The translations under genes were made by a program, and so were the position numbers. Positions 1 through 9,778 of a stretch of DNA of 43,159 nucleotides are shown one piece after another (the first letter of the stretch is position 1; each line of letters begins with the position of its first letter). Source of the DNA: a bacterium UBA6115 (GTDB lineage: Bacteria; Bacillota_A; Clostridia; Christensenellales; Aristaeellaceae); the NCBI GenBank assembly GCA_002428405.1, contig DIWD01000040.1, forward strand, positions 30,017-73,175, read 5' to 3'. The notes under the pieces are model-generated. The model worked only from the letters and a program-made list of their open reading frames with translations. It did not search any database and was not told the DNA's origin.

Positions 1-1094
1 TACATGCGGAAGTAATTCTGGAAGGTGATGGTTGCCAGCGTCTTGCTTTCGCGCTCAACCTTTACATGCTCCTTGGCCTCAATCGCCTGGTGAAGCCCGT
101 CGGAATAACGCCTGCCGATCATCAGGCGCCCGGTGAACTCATCGACAATCACAACTTCCCCGTTTTGCACGACATAATCCACATCGCGCTTGAAAAGCGC
201 GTTGGCTTTCAGCGCCTGGATGAGGTGATGATTCAGCTCGCTGTTCTCCGGGTCGTTCAGGTTTTCAACACTGAAAGCTTGCTCTGCCTTTCGTGCGCCG
301 TCCTCAGTGAATACTACAGCGCGATCCTTTTCTTCAACAGTAAAGTCCGTGTCGCGTTTCAGCCGGATGACAAAACGGTCCGCGCGTTCATACAGGTCAG
401 TAGATTTCTCCCCTTGTCCGGAGATGATCAACGGGGTACGGGCCTCATCAATCAGGATGGAGTCAACCTCGTCCACAATTGCATAGGCATGTCCGCGCTG
501 CACCATATCCTTCCTGTAAACAACCATGTTGTCGCGCAGATAATCAAAGCCTATTTCATTATTTGTGCCATAGGTGATGTCACTTGCATAGGCACGCCTT
601 CGCTGCTCGTTGTCAAGGTCATGGATAATGATGCCGACCGAAAGTCCCAGGAAGCGGAACAGCTTTCCCATATCCTCGCCCTGGAACTTCGCCAGATAAT
701 CATTGACGGTAACGATATGCACCCCATCGCCTGTCAGGGCATTTAAATAAGCAGGCAGACAGGCGGTAAGCGTTTTGCCCTCGCCCGTCTTCATCTCGGC
801 AATCCGGCCCTGGTGCAAAACGATACCGCCGATGAGCTGCACCAGAAAGGGGCGCAGACCCAGTGTCCTCCTGGACGCTTCCCGCACTGCCGCAAAAGCC
901 TCCGGCAGAATGTCGTCCAGGGTTTCGCCTTTGGCCAGGCGATTTTTAAAGAGGTCCGTCTGAGCCCTCAGTTCGCTGTTGCTCATTGTTTCAAACCCGG
1001 GTTCCAGCGCTTCAATGGCTTCCGCCTGTTTGCGCAGCGGTCTGATCTGCGCCTCTTCACCAAAACCCAGGGAGGCTTTCAGTTTCTCGAACAT
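1..1094 (-). CDS. secA: SecA preprotein translocase ATPase, 5' part only
   Basis: SecA is the cytosolic ATPase motor that pushes unfolded preproteins through SecYEG. About 364 N-terminal residues are visible; the gene runs off the left edge. The translation starts [12 protein letters not shown] and contains the DEAD-like Walker A (KTGEGKT), the Walker B/DEVD region ([14 protein letters not shown]) and the conserved [15 protein letters not shown] segment, so NBD1 and the start of the preprotein cross-linking domain are present. The ATG at 1094 is preceded by AAAGGAG (1101-1107) with six bases of spacing. A promoter lies upstream at 1125-1154. The neighbour on the right is divergent. Identification is secure; the rest of the protein cannot be judged. 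Confidence 0.97.
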   Translation of the reverse strand, partial: MFEKLKASLGFGEEAQIRPLRKQAEAIEALEPGFETMSNSELRAQTDLFKNRLAKGETLDDILPEAFAAVREASRRTLGLRPFLVQLIGGIVLHQGRIAEMKTGEGKTLTACLPAYLNALTGDGVHIVTVNDYLAKFQGEDMGKLFRFLGLSVGIIIHDLDNEQRRRAYASDITYGTNNEIGFDYLRDNMVVYRKDMVQRGHAYAIVDEVDSILIDEARTPLIISGQGEKSTDLYERADRFVIRLKRDTDFTVEEKDRAVVFTEDGARKAEQAFSVENLNDPENSELNHHLIQALKANALFKRDVDYVVQNGEVVIVDEFTGRLMIGRRYSDGLHQAIEAKEHVKVERESKTLATITFQNYFRM

Positions 1095-1124
1095 GGGTCA
1101 CTCCTTTGGCATATCGCCGGAGGA

Positions 1125-1154
1125 ATTATACCATGCGGAACACAGGGGGAACAA
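1125..1154 (-). promoter_or_regulatory. Putative sigma-A promoter of secA
   Basis: Read on the minus strand there is TTGTTC (1149-1154), an 18-base spacer and a perfect TATAAT (1125-1130), about 30 bases before the secA start codon. Seen by eye; no transcription data. Confidence 0.6.
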
Positions 1155-1230
1155 GAACACACAGCGCTGCGGCAGGCTTGTACCCCATGTAAAACTGTAT
1201 TAATCTGTTTTACGGGAGAGTGATGATCCA

Positions 1231-1719
1231 GTGTTTGTCAAACATCCAATTCCTCCGTTCATCTGCCCGGACAGCCGTGTTTTGATCCTGGGCAGTTTCC
1301 CTTCGGTGATGTCCAGGGAAACCGGTTTTTATTATGGCCACCCGAAGAATCGTTTTTGGCTGTTGCTGTCCATGCTGCTGAAGGAAAGAATGCCTGAGTC
1401 AAACGCTCAGAAGCATCACTTGCTTGCTTTCCGCCATATCGCATTATGGGATGTCATTCAAAGCTGCGAGATCAAGGGCTCATCAGATAACAGCATCAGA
1501 AACGTTAAAATCAACCCTATCAATGAACTGGTTAGCGGCACTGCGATCCAGACCGTATTCATCAACGGCTGGACAGCTGGAAGGCTATTCCTCGCGAATG
1601 TCTGCCCAGAGCCGGAAAAACCGATATATATCCTTCCTTCAACCAGCGCTGCCAACGCGTCCTATTCACTGAACAATCTTGCGGAGGAATGGAAAGCCAT
1701 TCTCACGTATCTTGATTGA
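1231..1719 (+). CDS. DNA-deoxyinosine glycosylase (uracil-DNA glycosylase superfamily)
   Basis: The 162-residue product fits the hypoxanthine/deoxyinosine DNA glycosylase family, which removes deaminated adenine from DNA as the first step of base excision repair. Visible hallmarks are an N-terminal ILGSFPS motif followed by YYGHPKNRFW (the UDG-fold active-site region, roughly residues 20-44) and a C-terminal LPSTSAANA segment matching the second UDG motif. Length is normal for the family. The start is GTG at 1231 with a GGGAGA-type ribosome site near 1214. The gene is divergent from secA and convergent with hslU, with a shared terminator between. Substrate preference (deoxyinosine rather than uracil) comes from family resemblance only. 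Confidence 0.8.
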   Translation: MFVKHPIPPFICPDSRVLILGSFPSVMSRETGFYYGHPKNRFWLLLSMLLKERMPESNAQKHHLLAFRHIALWDVIQSCEIKGSSDNSIRNVKINPINELVSGTAIQTVFINGWTAGRLFLANVCPEPEKPIYILPSTSAANASYSLNNLAEEWKAILTYLD

Positions 1720-1756
1720 AAAGCCCTCCTTCAGGACTGCTGTATGAAGGGCTTTT
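1719..1756. terminator. Bidirectional terminator between glycosylase gene and hslU
   Basis: AAAAGCCCT (1719-1727) pairs with AGGGCTTTT (1748-1756). Because the arms begin with A's and end with T's, each strand gives a GC stem followed by a T-run. Further TTCA/TGAA pairing inside the loop could lengthen the stem. It sits between two convergent genes, as expected. Confidence 0.75.
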
Positions 1757-1768
1757 AAGATTATGATC

Positions 1769-3139
1769 TTACAGGATGTGCTTGCGCAGATCGGCTTTTT
1801 TCGCGGCCTTGACATGATCCAGGACATACTGTGAGGTGATGGTGAGATCGACTTCGGGCATCTCTTCCCCACCGGCGTTATAGGAAATATCTTCCAATAG
1901 TTCCTCAAACACCGCATGCAAGCGCCTGGCGCCGATGTTCTCCCCGGCATCATTGAGGTTGCAGGCAGCCTGGGCGATCTGTAAAAGCGCATCCTCCTCA
2001 AACGTCAGCATGACCTTGTCTGCCCCCAGCAGTGCCGTGTATTGCAGGGTCAGCGCGTTTTCCGGCTGACTCAGAATGCGTACAAAGTCTTCCCGTGTCA
2101 GGCTTTTCAGTGTCACTTGAACAGGGAAACGACCCTGCAGTTCGGGAATCAGGTCCGACACCTTGGCTACATGGAAAGCGCCAGCCGCAATGAACAGGAT
2201 AAAATCCGTCCGCACAGCGCCGTATTTAGTGTTGACCACGCTTCCTTCCACAATGGGCAGAATATCCCGTTGTACACCTTCACGGGACACATCGGGTCCT
2301 GAGGATGCGCTGGATCGTCCTGCTATCTTGTCGATCTCATCAATGAACACAATTCCATGCTGCTCAGCCCTTCGGATTGCCTCCTCTTTCACCGCATCCA
2401 TGTCAATCAGTTTCTGCGCTTCCTCATGGATGAGGATTTTACGCGCTTCTCTGACTTTGACCCGGCGCAGCTTTGTCTTTTTCGGCATCATTCCGCCCAT
2501 CATGTCGCCGATGTTGATGGATGCGCCTCCGACTTCCAGCTGAGGAGTCCCCTCCTCAACCTCGATTTCAAGCTCGTGATCTTCCAGGTCGCCATTTCGG
2601 AGTTTTTGGATCAATTCCGCCCTGCGCCCGGTCAGGTGCTGGCGTTCCTCATCGCTCAGATCGGATTCCTTTTGCCGGCCCCGCAGGAGCAGGTCAATCG
2701 GATTGGCAGCCTGTTTGAGCGGGGGGCTTGACAGCAGTGTCAGCAGGCGATCCTCCGCCAGCACTTCCGCGCGGGTGCGAATTCTCTCCTCGTGCTCCCC
2801 CTGCACCATCCTTACCGCGTTCTCAGCCAGATCCCTTATTATGCTCTCCACATCGCGGCCTACATATCCGACCTCTGTGAACTTGGTGGCCTCCACCTTG
2901 ACAAAAGGCGCATTGACCAGTTTGGCAAGGCGCCGGGCGATCTCCGTCTTGCCCACGCCCGTAGGACCGATCATCAGAATGTTCTTCGGAAAGATCTCAT
3001 CACGCAGTTTTTCTTCCACCTGGCTTCTGCGGTAGCGGTTGCGCAGCGCGATAGCCACCTGTCTTTTCGCCTCGTCCTGGCCGATGATGAAGCGGTCCAG
3101 TTCCCTTACAATCTCCCTTGGCGTCAGTTCACGCATCAT
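1769..3139 (-). CDS. hslU: HslU (ClpY) unfoldase ATPase of the HslVU protease
   Basis: This is the AAA+ ring ATPase that unfolds proteins and feeds them into the HslV peptidase. The protein is 456 residues, normal for the family. Walker A is GPTGVGKT (about residues 58-65), Walker B is FIDEIDKIA, the intermediate (I) domain lies between, and the C-terminus ends LRKHIL, matching the conserved C-terminal peptide that inserts into HslV. Two adjacent ATGs are possible (3139 or 3136). The hslV stop codon overlaps the first ATG as TGATG, so the pair is translationally coupled. It is the last gene of the long minus-strand run. In Bacillus the next gene would be codY, but here the run stops at a terminator. 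Confidence 0.97.
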   Translation of the reverse strand: MMRELTPREIVRELDRFIIGQDEAKRQVAIALRNRYRRSQVEEKLRDEIFPKNILMIGPTGVGKTEIARRLAKLVNAPFVKVEATKFTEVGYVGRDVESIIRDLAENAVRMVQGEHEERIRTRAEVLAEDRLLTLLSSPPLKQAANPIDLLLRGRQKESDLSDEERQHLTGRRAELIQKLRNGDLEDHELEIEVEEGTPQLEVGGASINIGDMMGGMMPKKTKLRRVKVREARKILIHEEAQKLIDMDAVKEEAIRRAEQHGIVFIDEIDKIAGRSSASSGPDVSREGVQRDILPIVEGSVVNTKYGAVRTDFILFIAAGAFHVAKVSDLIPELQGRFPVQVTLKSLTREDFVRILSQPENALTLQYTALLGADKVMLTFEEDALLQIAQAACNLNDAGENIGARRLHAVFEELLEDISYNAGGEEMPEVDLTITSQYVLDHVKAAKKADLRKHIL

Positions 3140-3675
3140 CAGGCATCCTCCACAATGATATTGTCGTTGGTGAACACGCAGATGGAGGCTGCGATATGAA
3201 GCGCTTTCTCCGCGACCTCCCGGGCGGTGAGCTCAGTATTTAGAACCAGCGCGCGCGCCGCGGCCAGCGCGTAATTCCCTCCAGAGCCAATCGCGCAAAT
3301 GCCGTCGTCCGGCTCAATGACTTCTCCGGTCCCGGAAATCATCAGCATTTGCGTCTGGTTGGCAGCAATCAGCATAGCCTGCAACTGACGCAGCACCTTG
3401 TCTCCGCGCCATTCCCGGGCAAGGCTGACAGCCGCGCGTTCCAGGTTGCCGTTTGTCTGGACAAGCATTTCCTCGAACCGGTCGCTGAGCGTAAAGGCAT
3501 CAGCGACAGAACCCGCAAAACCAACGATGACCTGGTTGTTGAAAATACGGCGGACTTTTCGGGCTGTGCTTTTGAAAATAGTGTTTTCACCCATAGTGAC
3601 CTGTCCGTCGCCGGCAATGGCAATCCTGTCAAAACGTTTGACAGCGCAGATTGTGGTTCCCTTTAATTCCATCAT
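3139..3675 (-). CDS. hslV: HslV (ClpQ) peptidase subunit of the HslVU protease
   Basis: This is the proteasome-beta-like threonine peptidase that forms the chamber of HslVU. The 178-residue sequence carries [11 protein letters not shown] at its start and [10 protein letters not shown] after it. The first Thr of the TT pair aligns with the catalytic N-terminal Thr, so a six- or five-residue leader must be removed, as in other Firmicutes. The S1-region [14 protein letters not shown] is intact. The ribosome site GGAG lies three bases before the first ATG (3675) and six before the second (3672), so 3672 may be the real start. It begins eight bases after trmFO ends; in Bacillus a XerC-type recombinase gene (codV) sits at this point and is absent here. 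Confidence 0.97.
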   Translation of the reverse strand: MMELKGTTICAVKRFDRIAIAGDGQVTMGENTIFKSTARKVRRIFNNQVIVGFAGSVADAFTLSDRFEEMLVQTNGNLERAAVSLAREWRGDKVLRQLQAMLIAANQTQMLMISGTGEVIEPDDGICAIGSGGNYALAAARALVLNTELTAREVAEKALHIAASICVFTNDNIIVEDA

Positions 3676-3683
3676 GTTCTCCT

Positions 3684-4994
3684 TTATGCAAACAATTCCG
3701 GCCGCGTCGACTTCATCGTGTCCAGGTCATGCAGTGCGCGCTTTGCGAGGCTGAGATACCGCTGCTGCTTTCCACGCACCTTATCCTCCAGTGGCGGAAG
3801 CAGACCAAAGTTGATGTTCATTGGCTGGAAGTTGCGGTTATTCGCGCTGACATATCGGCCCAGCGCGCCAATGGCAGTTGTATCAGGAAGGACAGGGTCA
3901 GCATAACTCTTGAGCCGGGCTGCCATCGTAATGCCCGCGAGCAGGCCGGACGCAATGCTCTCCACGTAGCCTTCCACCCCTGTAATCTGCCCGGCAAAAA
4001 ACCGGAGAGGATAACCGATGACGGCAAACTGCCTGTCCAGGAAACCCGGGCTGTTGAGGAAACTGTTCCTGTGCATTACGCCAAAGCGGGCGAAAACCGC
4101 ATTCTGAAGTCCCGGGATCAAACCAAATACGCGCTGCTGCTCAGGGAACTTCAGCCTGGTCTGAAAGCCGACAAGATTGAATAGGCTTCCAGCCGCGTCA
4201 TCCTGGCGCAATTGTACAACAGCAAAGGGTTCCCTGCCAGTCCTTGGATCAATCAGTCCCACTGGCTTCATCGGCCCGTAGGCAGCCGCCATATGCCCCC
4301 GCCTGGCGATGGATTCAATGGGCAGGCAACCATCAAACAGCATGTTTTCTTCAAAACCGTGAATGGGCGCGCATTGCGCGTCAAGCAATTCATTGATGAA
4401 ACGATCATATTCATCCCTGTCCATGGGGCAGTTGAGGTAGTCGTCTCCCCGGCTGTACCGGGACGCGCGAAAAACCAAATTATGATCGATAGAATCAGCA
4501 TTTACAATCGGCGCAGCTGCATCAAAGAAAGAAAGCGTGCCTGAAAGCTTCTTTATCTCCTCTGCCAATCCCCCGTCAGTCAGTGGACCAGTCGCGATAA
4601 TGAAGGGTTCTTCCGGCAATGTGTCCAATCGTCTGCATTCAATATGGATCAGTTTTTGACTCCTCAGACGCCTTGTGACCGCGCCGGAAAATCCTTCCCG
4701 GTCAACGGCCAGCGCGCCGCCGGCCGGCACCCGGGTTTCATCTGCGGCGGAGATGAGCAATGAGCCAAGACGCCTTAGTTCTTCCTTCAATAAACCCGGT
4801 GCGTTTTCCAGTCTGTCGCCACGCAGCGAATTGCTGCACACCAACTCAGCGAAAGACGCCGAATGGTGTGCGGGGCTATAATGCTCAGGTTTCATATCTG
4901 CAAGCGTGACAGGAATACCGCGTGCGGCTATCTGCCAGGCTGCTTCGCAGCCCGCCAGCCCACCTCCCACGACTGTCACGCGGGTCTCAGACAT
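3684..4994 (-). CDS. trmFO: TrmFO, tRNA (uracil-54-C5) methyltransferase, folate/FAD-dependent
   Basis: TrmFO makes ribothymidine at position 54 of tRNA using methylene-tetrahydrofolate and FAD, the usual route in Firmicutes. The N-terminus starts [19 protein letters not shown], the Rossmann FAD-binding motif, and the family segments around [11 protein letters not shown], the FDAAAPIV region and the C-terminal NINFGLLPP are present. Length is 436 residues, normal for the family. I chose the ATG at 4994 rather than the more upstream frame start: it overlaps the topA stop by eight bases (ATGTCTGA) and gives the canonical N-terminus. The order topA-trmFO-hslV matches the Bacillus topA-gid-codV-clpQ region minus codV. 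Confidence 0.97.
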   Translation of the reverse strand: MSETRVTVVGGGLAGCEAAWQIAARGIPVTLADMKPEHYSPAHHSASFAELVCSNSLRGDRLENAPGLLKEELRRLGSLLISAADETRVPAGGALAVDREGFSGAVTRRLRSQKLIHIECRRLDTLPEEPFIIATGPLTDGGLAEEIKKLSGTLSFFDAAAPIVNADSIDHNLVFRASRYSRGDDYLNCPMDRDEYDRFINELLDAQCAPIHGFEENMLFDGCLPIESIARRGHMAAAYGPMKPVGLIDPRTGREPFAVVQLRQDDAAGSLFNLVGFQTRLKFPEQQRVFGLIPGLQNAVFARFGVMHRNSFLNSPGFLDRQFAVIGYPLRFFAGQITGVEGYVESIASGLLAGITMAARLKSYADPVLPDTTAIGALGRYVSANNRNFQPMNINFGLLPPLEDKVRGKQQRYLSLAKRALHDLDTMKSTRPELFA

Positions 4995-7110
4995 GTTCGG
5001 CCTCCGCGACCTCCTCCATTTGTTCATGGTGGCGGCAGGTTTCGTTGCTGCAAAGCAGCCAAAGGCTGTTTTTTCGATACTTTTCCGTCATATGGCTGCC
5101 GCACATGGGGCATTTTTTCTCAGCGACTTTGTCCCAGGATGTAAATCCGCATTCCGGATAACGCTCACAGCCATAGAACTTCCGGCCCTTGCGTGTCGTT
5201 TTTTCCAGGAGACCGGCGCCGCACAACGGGCATAACGCCTTGATATAAGTCAATACAGGTTTTGTACTGCGGCATTCCGGAAAGCGCGGACAGGCCAGGA
5301 AACGGCCGTAACGGCTCATCTTGTAGACCATCATCGCGCCGCATTGGTCACAGGGGATATCGGACACATCATCCGGTATCTCAACCCTTTCGACACCGAT
5401 TTCCGCTTTTTCCACCATTTCTTGGAAGGATGGATAGAAATCCCGCAGGATGGATTTCCACTCAGCCTTGCCTTCCGCCACTTCGTCAAGCTTGTTTTCC
5501 ATCTGCGCGGTGAACTCAAGGTCCACAACCGGCGCGAAATGCTCCAGCATGATGGCGTTGACCATCTTCCCCATTTGTGTGGGAAAAAGCCTTTTCTTTT
5601 CCCGGGATACATAACCGCGCGAAAGGATAGTGCCAATGGTGGGCGCAAAAGTGGATGGGCGGCCGATCCCCTTTTCCTCCAGCGCACGGATCAGAGAGGC
5701 TTCGGTATAGCGGCTTGGAGGTTGGGTGAATCGCTGTTCCGTGAAAACCTCAAGAATCCTTACCGCGTCCCCTTCTTTGAAAGCCGGCAGATTGCTTTGT
5801 ATTTCCTGTCCGTTGTCATCCGTGCCTTCTTCATATATGATAGTGAAGCCGGCAAACGTTTTATGTTCAGCATAATAGCGCAGCGCCACACTTTCAGAAA
5901 CAAGGTCCGCTGTAAACGTCTCATAGACCGCGTCCTGCATCTGGCTGGCCAGGAAACGTGTATAAATCAGGCGGTAGAGCTGCAGCTGCTCACGGCTCAG
6001 ATACGCTTTGATGCTCTCGGGTGTTCTTGCCGCGTCCGTCGGGCGGATCGCCTCATGCGCGTCCTGCGCACGGCCGGAAGCCTTGTATTCCTTCGCTTCT
6101 TTCGGCAGATATGATTCGCCATAGCTTTTCGCGATCATTTCACGTGCGGATGAGATCGCCTCTGTGTTCACACGAACGGAATCGGTACGGATATAGGTGA
6201 CCAGACCAAGGCTGCCTTCACTGCCCAGTTCAACGCCTTCATAAAGCCCCTGAACAACCTGCATTGTGCGGGATGAAGTGAAATTTAGCTTGCGGCTGGC
6301 CTCCTGCTGCAGAGCGGAGGTCGTAAAAGGCGGAGCGGGAGCCTTGACGCGCTGTTTACGTTTGATCTGACTTATGGTAAAAGATCCGGACAGGATTTTA
6401 TCCCTTGTTTTCGAAGCAATTTTTTCGTCTTTGATGGCTGCTTTTCTGCCTTTGATCGCTCTGAGCTTGGCGCGCAGCGGCACCTTCCCCGCCTTTCCCT
6501 GCCCCGCGGTAAAGTCCGTGCTGATATCCCAGTATTCCTCCGGGATAAAAGCGTCAATCTCATCCTCGCGATCGGTGATCAGCCTCAGCGCGACACTTTG
6601 TACGCGGCCGGCTGAAAGGCCCTTTTTGATCTTGGCCCACAGGAGGGGGCTGATCTGATAGCCCACAATCCGGTCCAATGCCCGGCGGGCCTGCTGGGCA
6701 TTCACACGATCCATGTCGATCATGCGGGGAGCTTTGACAGCATCCTTGACCGCTTTTTTGGTAATCTCCTGAAACTCAACGCGCAGGTGCCTGCTCTCAT
6801 CCAGACCAAGGGCCTGTGCCAGGTGCCAGGAAATTGCCTCCCCTTCGCGATCGGGGTCGGTCGCCAGGAGGACCTGGCTTGCGTTCCTGGACAGCTTGCG
6901 AAGTTTCGCAAGGATTTCTCCCCTGCCATGGATCGTGATATATTTCATGGCAAAATCCTGGTCCGGCTGAATGCCGAACTGGGATTTTGGAAGATCGCGT
7001 ACATGCCCCTGCGAAGCTTCCACCTTATAATCCCTCCCTAAAAAACGCGCAACAGTGCGCGCTTTGGCAGGGGATTCAACGATAACCAGTTTATAACTTC
7101 TTGCCTGCAA
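4987..7110 (-). CDS. topA: DNA topoisomerase I (type IA)
   Basis: This enzyme relaxes negative supercoils by transient single-strand cleavage. The Toprim domain is at the start (LVIVESPAKA; acidic motif DPDREGEA). The active-site tyrosine is in TYIRTDSVRV, about residue 306. The C-terminus carries three Cys4-type zinc ribbons: CDQC...CPRFPEC, CPLC...CERYPEC and CPMC...CSNETC, the last followed by HH. There is no ATG near the start. I prefer TTG at 7110 because GGAGG (7116-7120) sits five bases upstream; the frame could also begin at TTG 7122, where the GGAGG would be inside the gene. That gives 707 residues, a normal length. It lies between dprA and trmFO in the same order as in Bacillus. Confidence 0.96.
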   Translation of the reverse strand: MQARSYKLVIVESPAKARTVARFLGRDYKVEASQGHVRDLPKSQFGIQPDQDFAMKYITIHGRGEILAKLRKLSRNASQVLLATDPDREGEAISWHLAQALGLDESRHLRVEFQEITKKAVKDAVKAPRMIDMDRVNAQQARRALDRIVGYQISPLLWAKIKKGLSAGRVQSVALRLITDREDEIDAFIPEEYWDISTDFTAGQGKAGKVPLRAKLRAIKGRKAAIKDEKIASKTRDKILSGSFTISQIKRKQRVKAPAPPFTTSALQQEASRKLNFTSSRTMQVVQGLYEGVELGSEGSLGLVTYIRTDSVRVNTEAISSAREMIAKSYGESYLPKEAKEYKASGRAQDAHEAIRPTDAARTPESIKAYLSREQLQLYRLIYTRFLASQMQDAVYETFTADLVSESVALRYYAEHKTFAGFTIIYEEGTDDNGQEIQSNLPAFKEGDAVRILEVFTEQRFTQPPSRYTEASLIRALEEKGIGRPSTFAPTIGTILSRGYVSREKKRLFPTQMGKMVNAIMLEHFAPVVDLEFTAQMENKLDEVAEGKAEWKSILRDFYPSFQEMVEKAEIGVERVEIPDDVSDIPCDQCGAMMVYKMSRYGRFLACPRFPECRSTKPVLTYIKALCPLCGAGLLEKTTRKGRKFYGCERYPECGFTSWDKVAEKKCPMCGSHMTEKYRKNSLWLLCSNETCRHHEQMEEVAEAEHV

Positions 7111-7128
7111 AAATGCCTCCAACGATTG

Positions 7129-8223
7129 TTATCTTCCGGCCTGCTTAAACATCCGGCCGGGAAGGGCCTCAATCAATCCTGATAGTTCCAGCTGTGTGAG
7201 CGCTGCATTGAGCTGCGGTACTGAAATCTCAAGAAACCTGGACAATTCGTCAAAGCCCTTGGGTTCATTGCAAAGCGCATCATATAGCCTGCGCTGCTGG
7301 TTTGTCAAATCAGGCATCGGCATCTCCATCTGCTCAGCGCTTTTACTATACTGCCAGCCCATATCGTCCAGGATGTCCGCGGCTGAGGTGACAAGGCGGG
7401 CTCCTTCCCGAATCATGCGGTGGGGCACCTCGCTGCCAGGCGCGCCAACCTGGCCGGGCAGAGTGAAGATTTCGCGTCCCTGCGCCAATGCATGTCCGAT
7501 CGTGATTTGGGTGCCGCTTTTTTCCCGCGCTTCGATCAGCAGCACGCCATGGCTGAGCCCGGAGACCAGGCGGTTGCGGAAAGGAAAATGAAAAGCCAGC
7601 GGTCCGGCATTGGGGTGGAATTCACTGATGACCGCTCCGCCCTGCGCTATCATACGTTCTGCCAGATCCGTGTTCTCCGGCGGATACACGCGCTTGATCC
7701 CGGAGCCTAAAATGGCGATGGTCCTGCCGCCGCCTTCCAGCGCGCCTTCATGGGCGGCTGTATCAATTCCCCGGGCCAATCCGCTGACCACCGTGATGCC
7801 GTTTGCCGCCAGGTCCCTGGCAATGCGAAAAGCCTGCTCCCGGCCATAACCTGTCTCCCGGCGTGATCCGATAATCGCGATGGCGCTCTCCCCTTGTTTA
7901 TGCACACTTCCCTTATAAAACAGCAAATCGGGAGGGTCGGTTATCTCCTCAAGCAGGGCGGGATAATCTTCATCCCCCAGAGCCGTCAAGGAAATCCCGC
8001 CGCGATTGAGGGATAGTTCTATCTTGTCCAGCCCTCTTTCACGCAGTTCAGCCAGTTCGGCATATGCCTTGCTGCCTGTGACAGTCAGCATATCCGGCAA
8101 AAAGCCATCATAAACTGCTTGCGCGGAAAGGTATGTGTCCAAAAGGCGTTTGCGGGCGTTGAAGCTCAATGACTCACTGCAGGACAGCCATGCCCGGCAT
8201 AACCTTTCCCGCGTTTCAGGCAT
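7129..8223 (-). CDS. dprA: DprA (Smf), DNA-processing protein
   Basis: DprA binds incoming single-stranded DNA and loads RecA during transformation; it is also kept in many bacteria not known to be competent. The 364-residue protein shows an N-terminal helical (SAM/HhH-like) region, the central Rossmann-like core with IAIIGSRRETGYGRE, VVSGLARGIDTAAHEGAL, FPFRNRLVSGLS and KSGTQITIGHALAQGRE, and a C-terminal winged-helix (DprA_WH) part. The ATG at 8223 overlaps the comM stop by eight bases, the same coupling style as topA-trmFO. No other competence genes (comEC, comGA) are in the window, so its role here cannot be inferred beyond the family. Confidence 0.95.
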   Translation of the reverse strand: MPETRERLCRAWLSCSESLSFNARKRLLDTYLSAQAVYDGFLPDMLTVTGSKAYAELAELRERGLDKIELSLNRGGISLTALGDEDYPALLEEITDPPDLLFYKGSVHKQGESAIAIIGSRRETGYGREQAFRIARDLAANGITVVSGLARGIDTAAHEGALEGGGRTIAILGSGIKRVYPPENTDLAERMIAQGGAVISEFHPNAGPLAFHFPFRNRLVSGLSHGVLLIEAREKSGTQITIGHALAQGREIFTLPGQVGAPGSEVPHRMIREGARLVTSAADILDDMGWQYSKSAEQMEMPMPDLTNQQRRLYDALCNEPKGFDELSRFLEISVPQLNAALTQLELSGLIEALPGRMFKQAGR

Positions 8224-9763
8224 GCCGGCCTCCCCAATACTTACTGTCAATCATGCGATATTGGACCGCTTCCGCCATTGCGGGCAGATCAACTGTCTCT
8301 TCATTGGCTAAGTCGGCGATTGTCCGGGCAACCTTGATGAGCCGGGTGTAGGCGCGCATGCTCAGTCCATAGCGTTTCACGGCGTTTTGCAGCAGGGAGA
8401 GCGCTTCAGGCGTTGCTTTTGCATCACTTTCCATCTTTTTACCGTGCATCTGCGCGTTGGTGCGGATCCCTGTTCCTTCAAAGCGCTTTGCCTGCAGGTT
8501 TCTGGCCCTCCTGACCCTTTCCCTGACCTGCAGGCTGCCTTCAAGAGGCGCGCCGCCGACGATTTCCTCCACCGGCACAGCATCCACCTCCACCTGGATG
8601 TCGATGCGATCCAGCAAGGGGCCTGAAATCCTGTCCAGGTACTTCCTGATTTCATGGCTGCCGCAGCGGCAGTGATGCGTTTTACTGCCATAAAATCCGC
8701 AGGGACATGGATTCATGCTGGCGATCATCATCATCCTCGACAAATACTGCGTATGCGCTTTCACCCGGGAGACGGTAATTTCCCCGTCTTCCAGCGGCTG
8801 ACGCAGTGCCTCCAGAATATGTCGGGGATACTCCGGCATTTCATCCAGAAACAAAACGCCGTTGTGCGCGAGGGATACTTCGCCAGGCAGAGCGTGGGCC
8901 CCGCCGCCAATGAGCGAGGCAAGCGAGGCTGTGTGATGCGGAGAGCGGAAAGGCCGCTGAGTAATCAACCCGGTGCCAGGTTTCAGCATGCCCGCGGCAG
9001 AATGGATCCTGGTTGTCTCAAAGGCCTCCTCCTGCTTCATTTCCGGCAGCAGCCCGGGCAGGCAGCGTGCCAGCATTGTTTTCCCGGAACCCGGAACCCC
9101 GATCAGCAGGAGGTTGTGGCCGCCGGCAGCCGCGATTTCAAGCGCGCGTCTGGCAACCTGCTGGCCGCGTACCTGTGCCAGATCTGTATCAAAAGTATTC
9201 CCTGTCAGATATTCCTCATAGTTTTTCTGAATCTGCGCCGGGATGTGAAGTTTGCCGGAAATATGCTGCGCCACTTCATAGAGGCTGGAAGCGGGATATA
9301 CTTCCATCCCGCTGACCACCTCAACTTCCCTGGCGTTGGCTTTCGGCAATACAACCTTGCGGATGCCCAGCTCATGCGCGAGAATGACCATGGACAAAGC
9401 GCCGTTTACGGGCTGGAGTTTTCCGTCCAGCGCGAGCTCTCCAAAAAACAGCGTGTCTTCAATCCCAGGCGCCTGAAGCTGTCTGCTGGCCAGAATGACC
9501 GCGATGGCGATGGGCAGGTCGAAAGCGCCGCCCTCCTTACGCAAATCAGCAGGCGAGAGGTTGACGACCGTATGCCCAAGCGGCATGATAAAGCCGCTGT
9601 TCTTCAGCGCCGCGCCTACCCGGTCGCGGCTTTCTTTGACTGCGGCATCAGGAAGGCCGACGATGTTGAACTGGAAACTGCTGGCGGAGGTGACAAAGGC
9701 CTCCACATTGACAGGTTCTCCCTGGATTCCGTTAAGCACCATACATTTTGTTCGCGCAAGCAT
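8216..9763 (-). CDS. comM: ComM/YifB-family Mg-chelatase-like AAA+ ATPase
   Basis: This is a 515-residue protein of the ComM (YifB) family, hexameric helicases that extend branch migration during integration of single-stranded DNA. The N-terminal ChlI-like domain includes GLPDAAVKESRDRV and the LSPADLRKEGGAFDLP motif. The AAA+ core has Walker A GVPGSGKT and Walker B FLDEMPEY, and a MNPCPCGFYG zinc-type cluster with CRC follows. The C-terminus has the Mg-chelatase C-terminal helical region. The start ATG at 9763 follows an AAAGGA site. It is directly upstream of and overlapping dprA, a functionally sensible pair since both act on transforming DNA. Confidence 0.95.
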   Translation of the reverse strand: MLARTKCMVLNGIQGEPVNVEAFVTSASSFQFNIVGLPDAAVKESRDRVGAALKNSGFIMPLGHTVVNLSPADLRKEGGAFDLPIAIAVILASRQLQAPGIEDTLFFGELALDGKLQPVNGALSMVILAHELGIRKVVLPKANAREVEVVSGMEVYPASSLYEVAQHISGKLHIPAQIQKNYEEYLTGNTFDTDLAQVRGQQVARRALEIAAAGGHNLLLIGVPGSGKTMLARCLPGLLPEMKQEEAFETTRIHSAAGMLKPGTGLITQRPFRSPHHTASLASLIGGGAHALPGEVSLAHNGVLFLDEMPEYPRHILEALRQPLEDGEITVSRVKAHTQYLSRMMMIASMNPCPCGFYGSKTHHCRCGSHEIRKYLDRISGPLLDRIDIQVEVDAVPVEEIVGGAPLEGSLQVRERVRRARNLQAKRFEGTGIRTNAQMHGKKMESDAKATPEALSLLQNAVKRYGLSMRAYTRLIKVARTIADLANEETVDLPAMAEAVQYRMIDSKYWGGRHA

Positions 9764-9778
9764 CTGAAGGGTCCTTTC

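Noticed and set aside
66..1223. Plus-strand open frames at the left edge
   Set aside because: They are shadows of the partial secA gene, whose minus-strand translation is unmistakable.
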